Positions 1 to 11,008 of a stretch of DNA of 64,000 bases are shown here, piece after piece (position 1 is the stretch's first letter; the number at the start of each line of letters is the position of its first letter). Origin of the DNA: Hygrophila difformis (taxonomy: Eukaryota; Streptophyta; Magnoliopsida; Lamiales; Acanthaceae). Below the pieces are notes generated by a model that did not search any database, was not told where the DNA came from, and worked only from the letters and a program-made list of their open reading frames with translations. A program made the position numbers and the translations under genes. The stretch covers positions 16,542,428 through 16,606,427 of the forward strand of contig JAOANR010000004.1 in assembly GCA_030278955.1 (NCBI GenBank), written 5' to 3'.

Positions 1-220
1 TCAAGGTAAGCTCGAGGGTCATGGAACATAATCAGGAATTAAAACCCAGAATCAACTGTATCGAATAATTGAACAATCCAAAGAAGCATACCTGGAACAA
101 GATGTGAAATAAACCTATGCAATTGAACAAGCTAGGGTTGCTATCTTATAAGCATGTTATGCAAACCCTCCTGAAAAACTAACTGTTGTCTACCTGCAAT
201 TCGCACAACGGGAAGTGGAA

Positions 221-590
221 TTACATAAGCGGGAAAAAAACCAAAATCATCCCACAACTTTCGTGTGTTTATCAAATGATCCCATAATTGTGCACTTCAC
301 TTAATCCATCCAATATGCTTACTTTTTCTCGCCCAAATGATCGCATCGGAGGTTAATTGCGAGGATTGGATGAATCATCCCACAATTTTCGTTCTTTTCT
401 CAAATGGTCCCATAATTAACCCTTAATCCTTGCGATACGTTAGCCTGGGAGACCATTAACCTCGGACGGGATAATTTGGACGAGGATTAGCAAACATATT
501 GCATGGATTAAGTGAAATACACAATTATGAGACTATTTGAGAAGCACATGAAAGTTGTGGGATGATTTTGACTTTTTTCCCTTATATAAG
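221..590. mobile_element. Foldback MITE with 9-bp target-site duplication (MULE-like)
   Basis: Positions 231-581 form an imperfect palindrome. The left arm carries ATCATCCCACAACTTTCGTG and the right arm ends in its complement followed by TTTTTTCCC. A second inner pair of related arms lies around 365-480. The flanks are near-identical 9-mers, TTACATAAG (221-229) and TTATATAAG (582-590), with one extra base before the left terminus. Nine-base duplications are typical of Mutator-like elements. No transposase is present, so it would be non-autonomous. Confidence 0.7.
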
Positions 591-2116
591 GTCGTACTAG
601 CTAGCTTAGGAATCACAACGGTATTTATTTAACGAATAAAGCTGATAACTAATTGGCCCATTATCCAATTATTAATCGGGCCAGTACTTATGATATGCAT
701 GTAAATACCAAATAAATTAAATTGATCGCTTGCAGGAATTTTGTTCCAACATAGCACTCTACCCGAAAAGAGTGTAGAACTTTGCGAGATAAGTTCAAGA
801 TCTCCCTTGAACCTTCTTCATATAGGTTTGAATTTACTACTCCGATCCCTAGGTCACTTTATTATGACTTATTTGATTTGTTGATACTGTTTATTATTCA
901 ACTTTAATTCCATTTTATTACAAGTATATTTATATGGTCAAATTGAGTCTTATTAGATCCGTCTATCACATATTTTTAAAATATATTTATATAATTTTAC
1001 TTATACATATTTTAAAAAATATATGTATATATATACTAGTCCTCGTTAGGAGCGGGCTACGCCCATCGGTCGTAAGATTTGATATTTAGATGGTGACGAT
1101 AATATCATAATGGTATGATGGCTTCAACTGTCTCATATAGAATTAACTACATCCGATAGCCTTAACGATACTAAAATCTAAGGGGGAAAAATGGCATTTG
1201 TATTTTAAAATATTGGTTTAATGTAAGGACTTTTTTATGGCTCTTTTTATTCAAAACTTAGCATTGTCAAATGGAAACTAAAGATATTTGGAATAAATAA
1301 AAAGGAAACGGGACCACTAAGGCACTAATGGCATTTGAAGTAAATAGAAAGACAACCTAAGATAATAATAACTGGTATTTGTAGTAAAACAACACAACTT
1401 TAAGGGTAAAATGCTCATTCTACGTAGTAAATTAAAAACTATTCATACTTTCAAGGGTAAATGGTCATTTCATGTAGCCAACTAAAAACCCTTAATAGTT
1501 AATACTTTCAAGGACAAAGGGACATTTTACGTGGTATTGATCAGTGGACTCTACGTCATTTGAAGTAAATAAAAAAACAAATAAGTGCAAATTAGAAAAT
1601 TCCGCGTACTACTGAGTGGTTAGGTTGTAAATAGAGAAACTAAAGAAGGTCAAAGAAAAGGACAAAGACGTCATTTCAAGTGTCAAAACACCTATCATTC
1701 ACGCATAGTACTATATATTACTTCATATTACTCTCATAACATGAAGAGACCGTGTGTTGCCTTAAAATAAATACTCCAATAATTTGACCTTAGTACCTTA
1801 CCATGAGGAGTACTAAGATAGAAATAAGATTTATTTTTTTTTTTAATTGAGAAAAGTTAATCAATTCAAATTAATCCAATAATTTGACCTTAGTACCTTA
1901 CCGTTCTTTTCATTTATATAGATTAGCTAGTGTAGGTAGATGACATCATGACTAATTTCTTTTCAATAATTAATAAAAAACACACGTTCGGAGTATCGCC
2001 CCATTACAATTTACAAACAGTATCGCAGGGATTACCGGATTAGTGCATCTCATCATGCCCAATATTATACTTCCAATTTTTATTTATTTATTTATTTTTT
2101 TTGAGGGTAGCATTTT
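591..2116. other. AT-rich intergenic DNA with small degenerate repeats
   Basis: No gene is visible. Between about 1390 and 1540 a unit of roughly 55 bp recurs three times in diverged form, each copy with a core like ACTTTCAAGGGTAAATGGTCATT. A 27-bp direct repeat beginning CCAATAATTTGACCTTAG occurs at about 1776 and again exactly 100 bp later at about 1876. The start of the window (1-220) shows no recognisable feature. Confidence 0.5.
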
Positions 2117-2308
2117 AAGTATTATTAGTAGGGATGGAGATCTAGCCCAAGCGGTTAAGTCCATTGATTTCCAATGGAAGGTTGGAGGTTCGATTCCCAC
2201 CGGCCCCCTATCCCTCCCTTTGATTCCCCTTTGTAATTGTGTGGCATGGGCTCCCACCACCCCTTTCCAGGCCTTCAATAGCTCTTCCAAAAAAAAGTAT
2301 TATTAGTA
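2117..2308 (+). mobile_element. tRNA-derived SINE with 14-bp target-site duplication
   Basis: The body (2131-2294) has RNA polymerase III promoter boxes: an A-box-like TAGCCCAAGCGGTTAAG near 2143 and a B-box-like GGTTCGATTCC near 2190. A conserved tail reading TGTGTGGCATGGGCTCCCACC follows, then a run of A. It is flanked by perfect direct repeats AAGTATTATTAGTA at 2117-2130 and 2295-2308, the signature of LINE-assisted retroposition. Related copies occur at about 7420, 39,482, 40,400 and 54,350/56,390. Confidence 0.88.
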
Positions 2309-3470
2309 AAAAAAAAATGGAGCCAGTCATAAGCACGAACCTGGCTACAATTAAATTTATAAAATATGTTGAAATGTACGGAGAATTCAAGTAAATTGAT
2401 ACTATAAAATATATACTCTGAAATAATGTAAGTAGATGAATTTAATAATGGCCAACTTCATTAGATAATTAATATGATTTAGAGTTGAACAATAAAGAGG
2501 GTTAAAAAATCTAATGAAATACCAATAGAAGACTAATGAAACTATGAGAGTGTGTCATAGGTTCCCATCACCATTTTCTAACCTGTATACGCGATTAAGA
2601 AAAAAAAATTAAAAGAGCAATGAGACATTAATAATAATAGCATGGGGAGTATACAATAAAAATAGTAGGGGATGAGCGGTGGTGAAGTCAAAAGTTGGGG
2701 AAAGCAAACACAATAAGAACATTCACAATGGGAGTTCTCTCTCATTTCAAGAACTCACACATCAACAATAAAAACAATTAAAAAAAAAATACAATTGATA
2801 ACATGACAAAAGAATCCATTTAAATGAGTTATGTGTAGAGAACTTAAAAAAAGAGGATTTTCCGCTTATAATTGCCCACATGGTAAGGAACCTATTTAAA
2901 TGAGTTCTTTGTTTGGAATGTTTTAAGAGAATAATAAAATGATATTAGAATAGTAAAATTGAGGTGCAGAAGAAGAAATGAAGAAAAGGTTGTAAGTCCG
3001 GTACACATAAAAAATAAAATATAATTAACTAAAATAATTATTTAAATATAAATAACAGAAAAATAAAATGAATAAAATTAAAATAGATTAACAATATCAT
3101 TATTGTTATAAAATTATAAAATAAATTTAAAATAACATAAGTTCTTAATATAATAAATTTATTTAGAAATTAAAAAAATAAATTTTAATATTGAAATATC
3201 TTATAAAAATAAACTAAATTCATTAATTAAATAATAGAAAAATTAAAAATAAATAAAAAAGAAAAGACAATTAACTTTACAAACTAATAAAATTATACAA
3301 TTAAATTAACAAAATAAAATAGAAGAAATTCAATGAATTGAAAAAATAAAATTAAAATTAATTAAATAAATAAATTCAATAATTAGATAAAAATAAATAA
3401 TATAAATGATGTTAAAACATGGTATTATAATATAAATTGATACACAATTAAATAACATTGTATCTCATGT
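2309..3470. other. AT-rich DNA with a SINE tail remnant
   Basis: No gene is visible. Around 2545-2610 the sequence resembles only the 3' part of the SINE family in this window (a GTGTGTCATAGGTTCCCATCACC-like block followed by A). Positions 3000-3430 are extremely A/T-rich, with short ATAAAAT-type motifs and no coding potential. Confidence 0.4.
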
Positions 3471-4230
3471 TGTGACTTGTGAATTACACAATTCGTTATC
3501 AGTTCACCAAATCCACTCATGTTGTACATTTGAGCACCAATAGATCATATTCAGCTAAGAATACACACTCTAGATGGAGTAGTGATGTTGTGGGATGAGC
3601 CTGGAGCAACGACAACCCCACGATAATACCGCACACGCTTTAATATTTTAATGTAATTAAATGTCTTACACAAATATTGGAGTTACTTATAAATGTGACA
3701 CATTTCTACTAACATTTACTATTACATTTGACAAATATATCGAAATCTGCACTATATAATCAAACTAATTCACTGAATATACGATGAATACTTATTGGCA
3801 TATACTGTAACTGAGGTCAAATGCATCCAACTTCCGAGCCTTATACATATTTAGGTTTGCGAGATTTCAATTTAACCGGGGTACAATATTAACAGGAAAA
3901 CATCGAAAAAAGCACACCGATGGATAAAATCATTATTCCAATATAAGAGACATGTGGTTACACAAAACCTAGCTCAAATGTTGGTATTGTGAGGTGATAA
4001 GTGGTACCCGAATATTATTCATTACCCAATTCACTTACTAATTCAATAAATTCACTTATTTTATAATTTAGGTACTAATAAATCTTATTCGGCTAATACA
4101 TACCCACTCTAAATGGAGTAGTGATGTTGTGGGATGAATCCGGAGCAACGGCAACACTAAGACACGCTTTAATACTTGACTGTAACAAAATGCTTTATAT
4201 AAGTATTGAAGATACTTTTAAATATGATGA
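3470..4230. repeat. Diverged direct duplication of about 230 bp
   Basis: Two segments, roughly 3475-3710 and 4020-4230, align along their length. Both contain a block reading GGAGTAGTGATGTTGTGGGATGA followed by GGAGCAACG and ACACGCTTTAATA. They lie about 540 bp apart in direct orientation. An open frame starting at 4121 overlaps the second copy, but it has no recognisable motif and I do not treat it as a gene. The family is not recognised. Confidence 0.5.
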
Positions 4231-4349
4231 ACTTTTATTTAAATGTACTATAATATTTAAGAAATGGCCAAATGGAAAAAAAATGGAAAATGAAAGATGT
4301 TTTGCGACCAAAATTTTGGTCGCTAATTCGGTCTCGAGATTAGCGACCA

Positions 4350-4500
4350 AACCAATTCGATCGCTGTTTCGGTCCCTAATTAGCTACTGAATGATTTTGG
4401 TCACAAATTCGGTCGCTAACTAGCTATTAAATGGTTTCGGTCGCAAATTCGGTCACTAACTAGCTAATGAACGGTTTTGGTCGCAAATTCCGTTCGCTAT
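4350..4500 (+). repeat. 40-bp tandem repeat with GGTCGCAAATTCGGTC core
   Basis: Three consecutive units begin at about 4391, 4431 and 4471, a period of exactly 40 bp. Each reads like TTTCGGTCGCAAATTCGGTC followed by ACTAACTAGCTA. A degenerate fourth unit precedes them. An inverted pair at about 4302-4346 (GCGACCAAAATTTTGGTCGC, then AGCGACCAAA) is also present. Such GGTCGC arrays are common in subterminal regions of plant CACTA elements, but no CACTA terminus was found here. Confidence 0.6.
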
Positions 4501-4627
4501 ACTGAAACTTTCTTATAGTATAAATTTTACAATAACTAGTCAAATATTTATATATCAAATTGAATCAAGTTTTTATGTCATAGTTTCAAATTTTAAAATC
4601 AACAACAAAAAAAAAATTTCAAACTTG

Positions 4628-4876
4628 AACTACTCGAGTTCGAGCCCGAGCTCGAGCTCGAACTCGGGCTCGAACTCGATGGTACTTGAGCTCGAGCTTG
4701 AGAAAATGTAAAAAAAAAAAAGAAGAAGAGTTCGAGCTACTCGAGCTCGAGCTCGAACTCGATGATACTCGAGTTCGAGCTCGAGTGATGCTACTCGACT
4801 CGAGCTCGAGTAGCTCAAAAAGCTGTCAAGTCAAGCTCGAGTATCCCACTACTCGAGCTCGACTCGACTCGAGTGA
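4628..4876. repeat. GAGCTC/CTCGAG low-complexity repeat
   Basis: The stretch is dominated by overlapping CTCGAG and GAGCTC hexamers (CGAGCTCGAGCTCGA and variants), with a short poly-A interruption near 4710. It is strongly self-complementary and could fold on either strand. Open frames on both strands encode only Glu/Leu/Ser runs and are composition artefacts. Confidence 0.8.
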
Positions 4877-4879
4877 ATT

Positions 4880-6864
4880 AAACTTTTCCAGTGAATGAGA
4901 TTTGATGATATTAATTATGAATTATGAATCATTAAGTGATAATAGAATATATACTATAACTAATAGTTAAAATTATTTTTATTCATTCAAAAATCATTTA
5001 AAGCTACTTTTAATTCAATGGCGATAGGTGAGAACCAAATCACCTACTAAATTTCACAACAAATCGTACTTGTACTTCTTAGAACCATTCAATAGGTTAC
5101 TTCATCTCTTCCTTTTTAATTGTCTTTTTAGAGATTAAAAAGTGTTCCACAATAATTGTTAATATTAGGTAGTTATAGGTAGTTATGCTATGGTTTTACA
5201 ATATTATCCTTCATCTTATATGAATGTTATTTCTTGAAATTTATTACGAATGAGTATATATAATTAAAGGGTAAAAAATAGAAATTTATGAGTTAATTAA
5301 TGCAAACTTTGGTTATTGAAATATGAAATTGAGCTTAAAGAGGAGACTTTTTAAGAATGGAGGGAGTAATTATTTATTTTGAAGTTATAAATTCATCATA
5401 TACTATAATTTGGATTTATTTCCTTATTCAGATACATTATTTACGATTAAGTTACTGTCCGGAACAATTATTTTATGCATATTCGGAATTGCTATAAAAT
5501 GTGGAAGTGTGATGTACTATTTTATATTGGTTTAATTATCTATATAAACGGCAATCAATCAGGCATTTAATATATTGATATAATTATGGGAGAATTAATT
5601 TGTTCCCATTCATATATGCGTTATTATTTAAGGGAGAATTTTTTATTTTATTTTTAACATAGCAATAATATTATATCATAAAATACAGAAAATAAATTGA
5701 CACTTATTAAAATAGCATATTAGCACATCATTTTCATTGTAATTATTTTTAAGATTAGCACAGAACTTTTTCAGAATGTTTTTAGCATAACATTATATAA
5801 AAATTACAATAGCACAGAACTTTTTATTTTATTTTTAGCATAGCATTATATAAAAATTACAATAGCACCAAAATAGGTATGGAAATCTTTCTTTTCTTGA
5901 TCCGGCCAAATTTTATGTGGGAATTCAGTATAATTATTTTATGCATATCCGGCCATAATTAAATCGTACTCTCACACCAAAATAGGTATGAAAATCTTTC
6001 TTTTCTTGATCGAACATTGGACAGGCAACAAATAATGCATTTTTAAAATGCATAATTTACGTACATAATTCTTGCAACCCTTGAATTATATTAATTAATA
6101 GATATTATTTGGAAAATGAATTAATACATACCAAAAATATCCAAGTCGGTAAGAAAACAAACATATCAATCTTCACATAAAAAAATATAATAATAAAGAT
6201 TCAATTAGCATATTATGTAGCGTAATTACCGGAAATGTTAAAAGTAATATGCCCTGAATCACGGTGGTATTAATGAACACGTAAAAGAAATGTTTGCAAG
6301 AGACATTTGACTTAGCATAAAACTATAGAATTATATCATTTTCCGGATATGCAGAATTCAAGATACAAACCTAGTCCCATTATTTATATTTTTATATTAT
6401 ATATCTTATTTGATTTTTAAAATTTTTCTGTGATTAATTGCATGTACTATGATCTATGGATACGAAATAACTATATATATTGTTCGACTTGAAACAAATG
6501 ATAATTAAAGTAATTAATCGATAAAATTTTCTTAGCAGTATGTAGCGTTGCAATGATTTTGTTTATATATAGTAAACACTAATTTCAATAACTGCTACAT
6601 TTTAACCCCTCAACCCTAAACATGGACCTTCATCTCTACAACTTTTAGCATTTCAAACTCTGCCGTCTAAACCCTAAAAGGATCAAGGATTATAGCATTT
6701 TTATCTTGACATATCCAGGAAACTGTTAGTATTTCTTAAAATTCTTATTGAATTATTATATATATTTTTTCACCATTAACACTAAACTCTATTTTAATCA
6801 TTTCGCCTACATATAAATGTTTGATGTGCATGATGACTCCCAATTAACTCGATTTCACATTCAG
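4880..6864. other. AT-rich intergenic DNA with short duplications
   Basis: No upstream P450 exon or other gene could be found. A 53-bp tandem duplication lies at 5758-5863, each unit starting AGCACAGAACTTTTT and ending TAAAAATTACAAT. A CACCAAAATAGGTATG block followed by AAATCTTTCTTTTCTTGATC occurs twice, near 5867 and 5975. A GGAGGGAGTA motif near 5366 resembles one end of a Stowaway MITE, but no partner end was seen. Confidence 0.45.
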
Positions 6865-7000
6865 GATGAACACGAAAATATTAAGGCCAAGAAAGGTGAT
6901 CAAAGCTATGTACTTGAGTGGGAAGATTACAAATCTATGGCTTTCACCCAATGTGTAAGTTTGTACATTATTCAATCAATGATTCTCCGATCCTAATTAG

Positions 7001-7140
7001 CTCTCTTGTTACAACATTTGTTCCATCTCATGTTTTAGCTCTCTTGTTCCAACATTTGTTCCATCTCATGTTTTCTCTTCTTCTTCTTCTTCTTCTTCTT
7101 CTTCTTCTTCTTTATTTATTTATTTATTTATTTATTTTTT
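7001..7140 (+). repeat. 38-bp tandem duplication and (CTT)n/(TTTA)n microsatellite in a CPD intron
   Basis: Two 38-bp units (7001-7038 and 7039-7076) starting CTCTCTTGTT differ at very few positions. They are followed by a CTT run (about 7077-7112) and a TTTA run (about 7112-7137). The stretch is intronic. Confidence 0.8.
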
Positions 7141-7419
7141 AAATGTTTTTTCTCCTTTTCAGGTAGTGAATGAAACTCTTCGCGTGGCTAACATAATCAG
7201 TGGTGTGTTTAGACGAACAATAACAGATGTTCCCATCAAAGGTGAGATTTATTCACAATGCAATTAGCGTTCCAACTTCCAATAAAAATCTAAAACAAGT
7301 AGTACATTCTAAACGGAACAACCACCCAAATAGTCTTGTATGTATCGTTAATTATCAATTTAACCCCTTAAATTTACTAATTACAAAAAAATAACCTCAA
7401 AGTATGTTAATGGACTTAA

Positions 7420-7528
7420 CCACTTGGGCAAAGGGAATAAAGGGGAGGGATAGGGGGGTCGGTGGGGAATCGAACCTCTAACATTCAGGTTGGAAGTCAA
7501 TGGACTTAACACTTGGGCTAAGTTATAG
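7420..7528 (-). mobile_element. SINE copy in a CPD intron (minus strand)
   Basis: Read on the minus strand, the segment has TAGCCCAAGTGTTAAGTCC, the B-box-like GAGGTTCGATTCCCC and CTATCCCTCCCCTTT, as in the SINE at 2131. The A/C-rich 3' tail is missing or degraded, and a second partial head lies at the distal edge. It sits in the intron between 7241 and 7680. Confidence 0.7.
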
Positions 7529-8797
7529 TTGAATGATGTCTTTGGTAACTAACAAAACAAATTCAATGGATTAAATTAGTAATTAACGATACATACAAGA
7601 CTATATGATTTGTTATTCCACATTTAAGCTTCATTACAATTACTAAACACTTGATGGATATACGCCCTGTTGTTAGAAGGCTATACAATTCCCAAGGGCA
7701 TGAAGGTATTCGCTTCACTGCGCGCCGTGCACATGGACGATCATCACTTTAAAGACGCTCGAACTTTTAATCCTTGGAGATGGACACAGGTGCGCGCGCG
7801 AGCCTTCAACTCGTTCGATCTGCTAATTTACTTACTATGATTAAAAATCTATTTATTGATCATCGATTGAGAATTGTACACAGAACACCTCTGAAACAAC
7901 TAACAACATGACGAATGCGTTCACTCCATTCGGTGGAGGGCCGAGGCGTTGCCCCGGAGCTGAGCTTGCTAGGGTCGAGATATCCGTTTTTCTCCACCGT
8001 TTAGTCACTCAATTCAGGTATCTTTTGACAATGATGGTGATAAAATTAGTTGGAATGGTTGAAATCTATGCTCATGTATTATGTATAAAAATGATCTAAC
8101 AATTATCATTTCGCAAATACAGTTGGATGGCTGCAGAGCAAGATAAGGTCGTGTTCTTTCCAACCACAAGAACTCAAAAACGATACCCGATTATTGTCCA
8201 AAGGCTAAGGTAATGTATTGATTGAAACAAGCAAGCAAAAGATGGGATCAGTGTATTAATGGAGCTACGAAGAATATTTCTAGCCAATAAAACCTGCTTT
8301 TATGGTTTTTGGTACAAATGTAAATACTAGGTTATTTTAAATTCTCATGATAGGAAATTATGATCATTTTATTTTTCTATTTCTCATTCATAGTCTCATT
8401 TGCTGTTAGAGTATCAATGCAAAATATATGTATGCCTATGAGACATTGAAGCAAAAGATCTATCCATTTTATGTAAATAGATTGACGCGTAGAGAGGACC
8501 GGAAAGAGTAAAAAACTGGTGTGGGTTTTTTCATAAAATTGGTATTCTGTTTAAATCCCAAAATAATTTATTTTTTAGAAATATACGCCCAAATTGCCCT
8601 TAACAAAATGATAATTATCCTAAGCAAACGCAATATGTGAAATTCACATAAAGTTGAATTGGCGAGGATTTTATTATAATAAAACCAACATTTCAGAAAG
8701 TCCCATTGAAATAGAATATTGAACAGCGCCGTCTAGAGATAAGTAATCTACCCGAGTTTCGGATGCCAGGAAGTTCCACTGGAAATTAAATAGGGGA

Positions 8798-10210
8798 TAA
8801 TGACCAATATAGTCTTTATCTATATGTTCTCGACCAGATCCATCATTTTTGGTTTTTTATATTCTGGGCCAATTTAGTCCTCTATGTATGTTTCTTAATG
8901 TCAGCCAGTACGTTTCTTAATGTCAGCCCGGGGTGAAACCAATTAAGTTTCTGTTCAGAATAGAGTATTTCTGGAAATCCAGAAATGCTACAAACCTCTT
9001 CATAATATGCTGTCCGTAATTTTGGATTGATTTGTTGTCATTTTCGTTAGCATGCGTTAATGGAAAGTAAATCAATGAGGGGATTAATTACATGCAATCA
9101 ATCCCTTAAATTGTGGAACGCTAGCACAATTGTTTGGGATGGGGTTTTATATTCAACTGATTATGGATAGCACATAAACAAAAATTAGTTTAGAAATTGC
9201 TGCAAAAAGAAACGCCAATGCGAAAGAATGACTTAATTCATAGGTGATAACTTAATAACATGTGCTACCTAATACACATGCTGAAGAAAGGTCGAGTATG
9301 TGCTACCTAATGCATATGTAGTAGTTTAATAATATGTGCTACGTAATACATATTAATATGCTGAAGAAAGAATGAGTATATGCTACCCGATTCATAGGTA
9401 CATGAAAGTATATATTTCTAATACACATTAATATGCTGAATGTAGTTTAATAATATGATACATTAATGTATATCTTTCTTCCCTAGTATATGATCTTGGG
9501 TTGGATATGATTTTGAAAAAGTAAAAGAAAAGTTAATATTTTAACATAACCAAATGGATTCCATAACTTGGTTTCCAAACAACCGAAATCTTTATCATAT
9601 ATAAAATTTCATGTGCATAAAATCTAAATCCCTATCATTATTTTTTGGGAAAGCACAAATTACGGAATTTGACAGGGTCAATTACCCATTAACTACTTAA
9701 ATCACTGCACAATATAAAAGGAATAAAATCAATAAATACAACCACACATCTTAGCAGCACTTGGACCCTCAAAAAACAACATTCCTGGATATCAATAATC
9801 AATAATCAGGACACAAACCATCTCGGGGCGAAACTATGCATATGAGTGGAGGGGCTTGGGGCCTCCATAATGTGTGTAGTAGCCAGCACTAGTACTACAA
9901 AGCTTGATACTAGAAATTTTGTCACAAATCTTTTCAGTAGAAACTAGTCATTTTTTTATGCAACATACATTTTTAGTGGAAATTGGTCCTCTCTTTATCG
10001 TGGCAAAATTTTTTTAGTGGAAATCGGCCCCTCTTTATGAACAATCCTAGTTTCGCCACTGATGTCAGCCAAATTAGTCTTTTTCATGTAATTAATGACA
10101 AAAAGGACTAATTTGGCTGAAATTAAGAAATATAGAGGATTAAATTGGGACATAATATAAAAAAGGATGAATTTGGAAAAATAGGTAGATAAAGGACGAA
10201 AATTATTATT
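8798..10210. mobile_element. Palindromic MITE split by a later insertion
   Basis: The left arm (about 8798-8928) reads ATAATGACCAATATAGTC and continues with CGACCAGATCCATCATTTTT and CCAATTTAGTCCTCTATG. The complementary right arm (10,062 to about 10,205) ends GATAAAGGACG. Joined at the break, they rebuild the same palindromic element that is intact at 10,303-10,547. The two arms are separated by the insertion at 8929-10,061. Confidence 0.6.
8920..10070. mobile_element. Inserted DNA element with 9-bp target-site duplication
   Basis: Identical ATGTCAGCC 9-mers lie at 8920-8928 and 10,062-10,070. The enclosed 1,133 bp starts CGGGGTGAAAC and ends GTTTCGCCACTG, which are imperfect inverted termini of hAT style. 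A second left-end-like sequence (CGGGGCGAAACTA) near 9826 pairs better with the right end, so a shorter element may be nested or the element has internal repeats. Degenerate repeats with a TGTGCTACCTAATAC core lie at 9225-9480. No transposase frame was found. Confidence 0.55.
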
Positions 10211-10302
10211 ATTCATATAAGATTTTATTTTTTTGGGTGATTATTAATATTATTATTATTGAGATCATATATTTTATTGAAAACTTATTCCTTTATATGG
10301 AT

Positions 10303-10547
10303 AATAGTCATTTTCGGCCTTAATCTACTTGCCTTTTCAAATTCGTCATTTTTTATATTCTGATCCAATTCAGTCATCCATGCTTCTTAATTACAACCAA
10401 ATTTGTCCTTTTTATCTATAATAGACAAAAAGGACCGATTTGACTAAAATTAAGAAAAATAGAGGATTCAATTGGGCCACAATATTAAAAATGATGGATT
10501 TGGTCGAAAATAAATAGATAAAGGACTATATTGACCATTTTCCCAAT
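10303..10547. mobile_element. Palindromic MITE, both arms about 110 bp
   Basis: The left arm begins GGATAATAGTCATTTTCGG and the right arm ends AAAGGACTATATTGACC followed by ATTTTCCC. The two are imperfect reverse complements meeting near 10,430 (TTTGTCC... and AGGACCGATTTG). It belongs to the same family as the split element at 8798-10,210. No coding capacity. Confidence 0.65.
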
Positions 10548-10705
10548 AAATATGGCTTACCGGTGATGATTTAAGAAATATAGAATTCAATAATGGGAAA
10601 ATTATTTTTATAATGATAGGAAACCAAGTATATATACAAGAGAATCATAATTTAGAAAGATATGCCATAAATCTAATCTAATTTAATCTAATAGTATATT
10701 ATTTC

Positions 10706-11008
10706 CTAATATATATCCCTCTCAAACTTAGAATGTTGCAGTGAGAAGCCATGAGAGTTTGTCAGGCAAAAAATGAAACCGGGATGTGGGGTGTACCTTT
10801 GTAAACAAATACACAATTTAAAGAGAAGGGACAAGAGGCAATGCAATGGTGCCATTTTGGAGCTGGCGTGACAGTCAATATCGATATGAAGTATGTACAA
10901 ACTCAGCCAACTCTACCAGTCTATTAATTTTATAAATTCAAAAATTTTCTGAAGTCTAAGATAAAAATCTAACAAAATTTCGATTAGTATATTGTAATTC
11001 TTTCAAAG
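10706..11008. other. Intergenic stretch, nothing recognised
   Basis: A 64-codon minus-strand frame (10,706-10,900) has no recognisable domain or gene context, and I do not support it as a gene. Confidence 0.3.

Larger units (their letters stand above)
6865..8213 (+). pseudogene. CYP90A1: CYP90A (CPD) brassinosteroid P450, 3' exons only
   Basis: Five exons can be joined in frame: 6865-6954, 7163-7241, 7680-7789, 7884-8017 and 8123-8213 (stop TAA 8211-8213). All introns are GT-AG. The product has the K-helix NETLR (ExxR), the FNPWRW stretch, the heme-binding [10 protein letters not shown] loop with its cysteine ligand, and a C-terminus reading [13 protein letters not shown]. These match plant CYP90A1/CPD, a membrane P450 of brassinosteroid synthesis, better than CYP90B, C or D. 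The N-terminal anchor, I-helix AGxDT region and all 5' exons are absent from the 6.8 kb upstream, so this is a 5'-truncated copy of roughly one third of the enzyme. No stops or frameshifts occur in what remains, so the truncation may be recent. A scrambled or mis-assembled intact gene is the alternative. Confidence 0.85.

Noticed and set aside
2140..2205. tRNA genes (A and B boxes at 2143/2190, also near 7500, 39,930, 40,680 and 56,400)
   Set aside because: No cloverleaf can be formed, and each site is followed by a conserved SINE 3' region, often with a poly(A) tail and TSD.
4630..4898. Overlapping ORFs of 62 and 70 codons on opposite strands
   Set aside because: They translate a CTCGAG hexamer repeat and encode only Glu/Leu/Ser runs.
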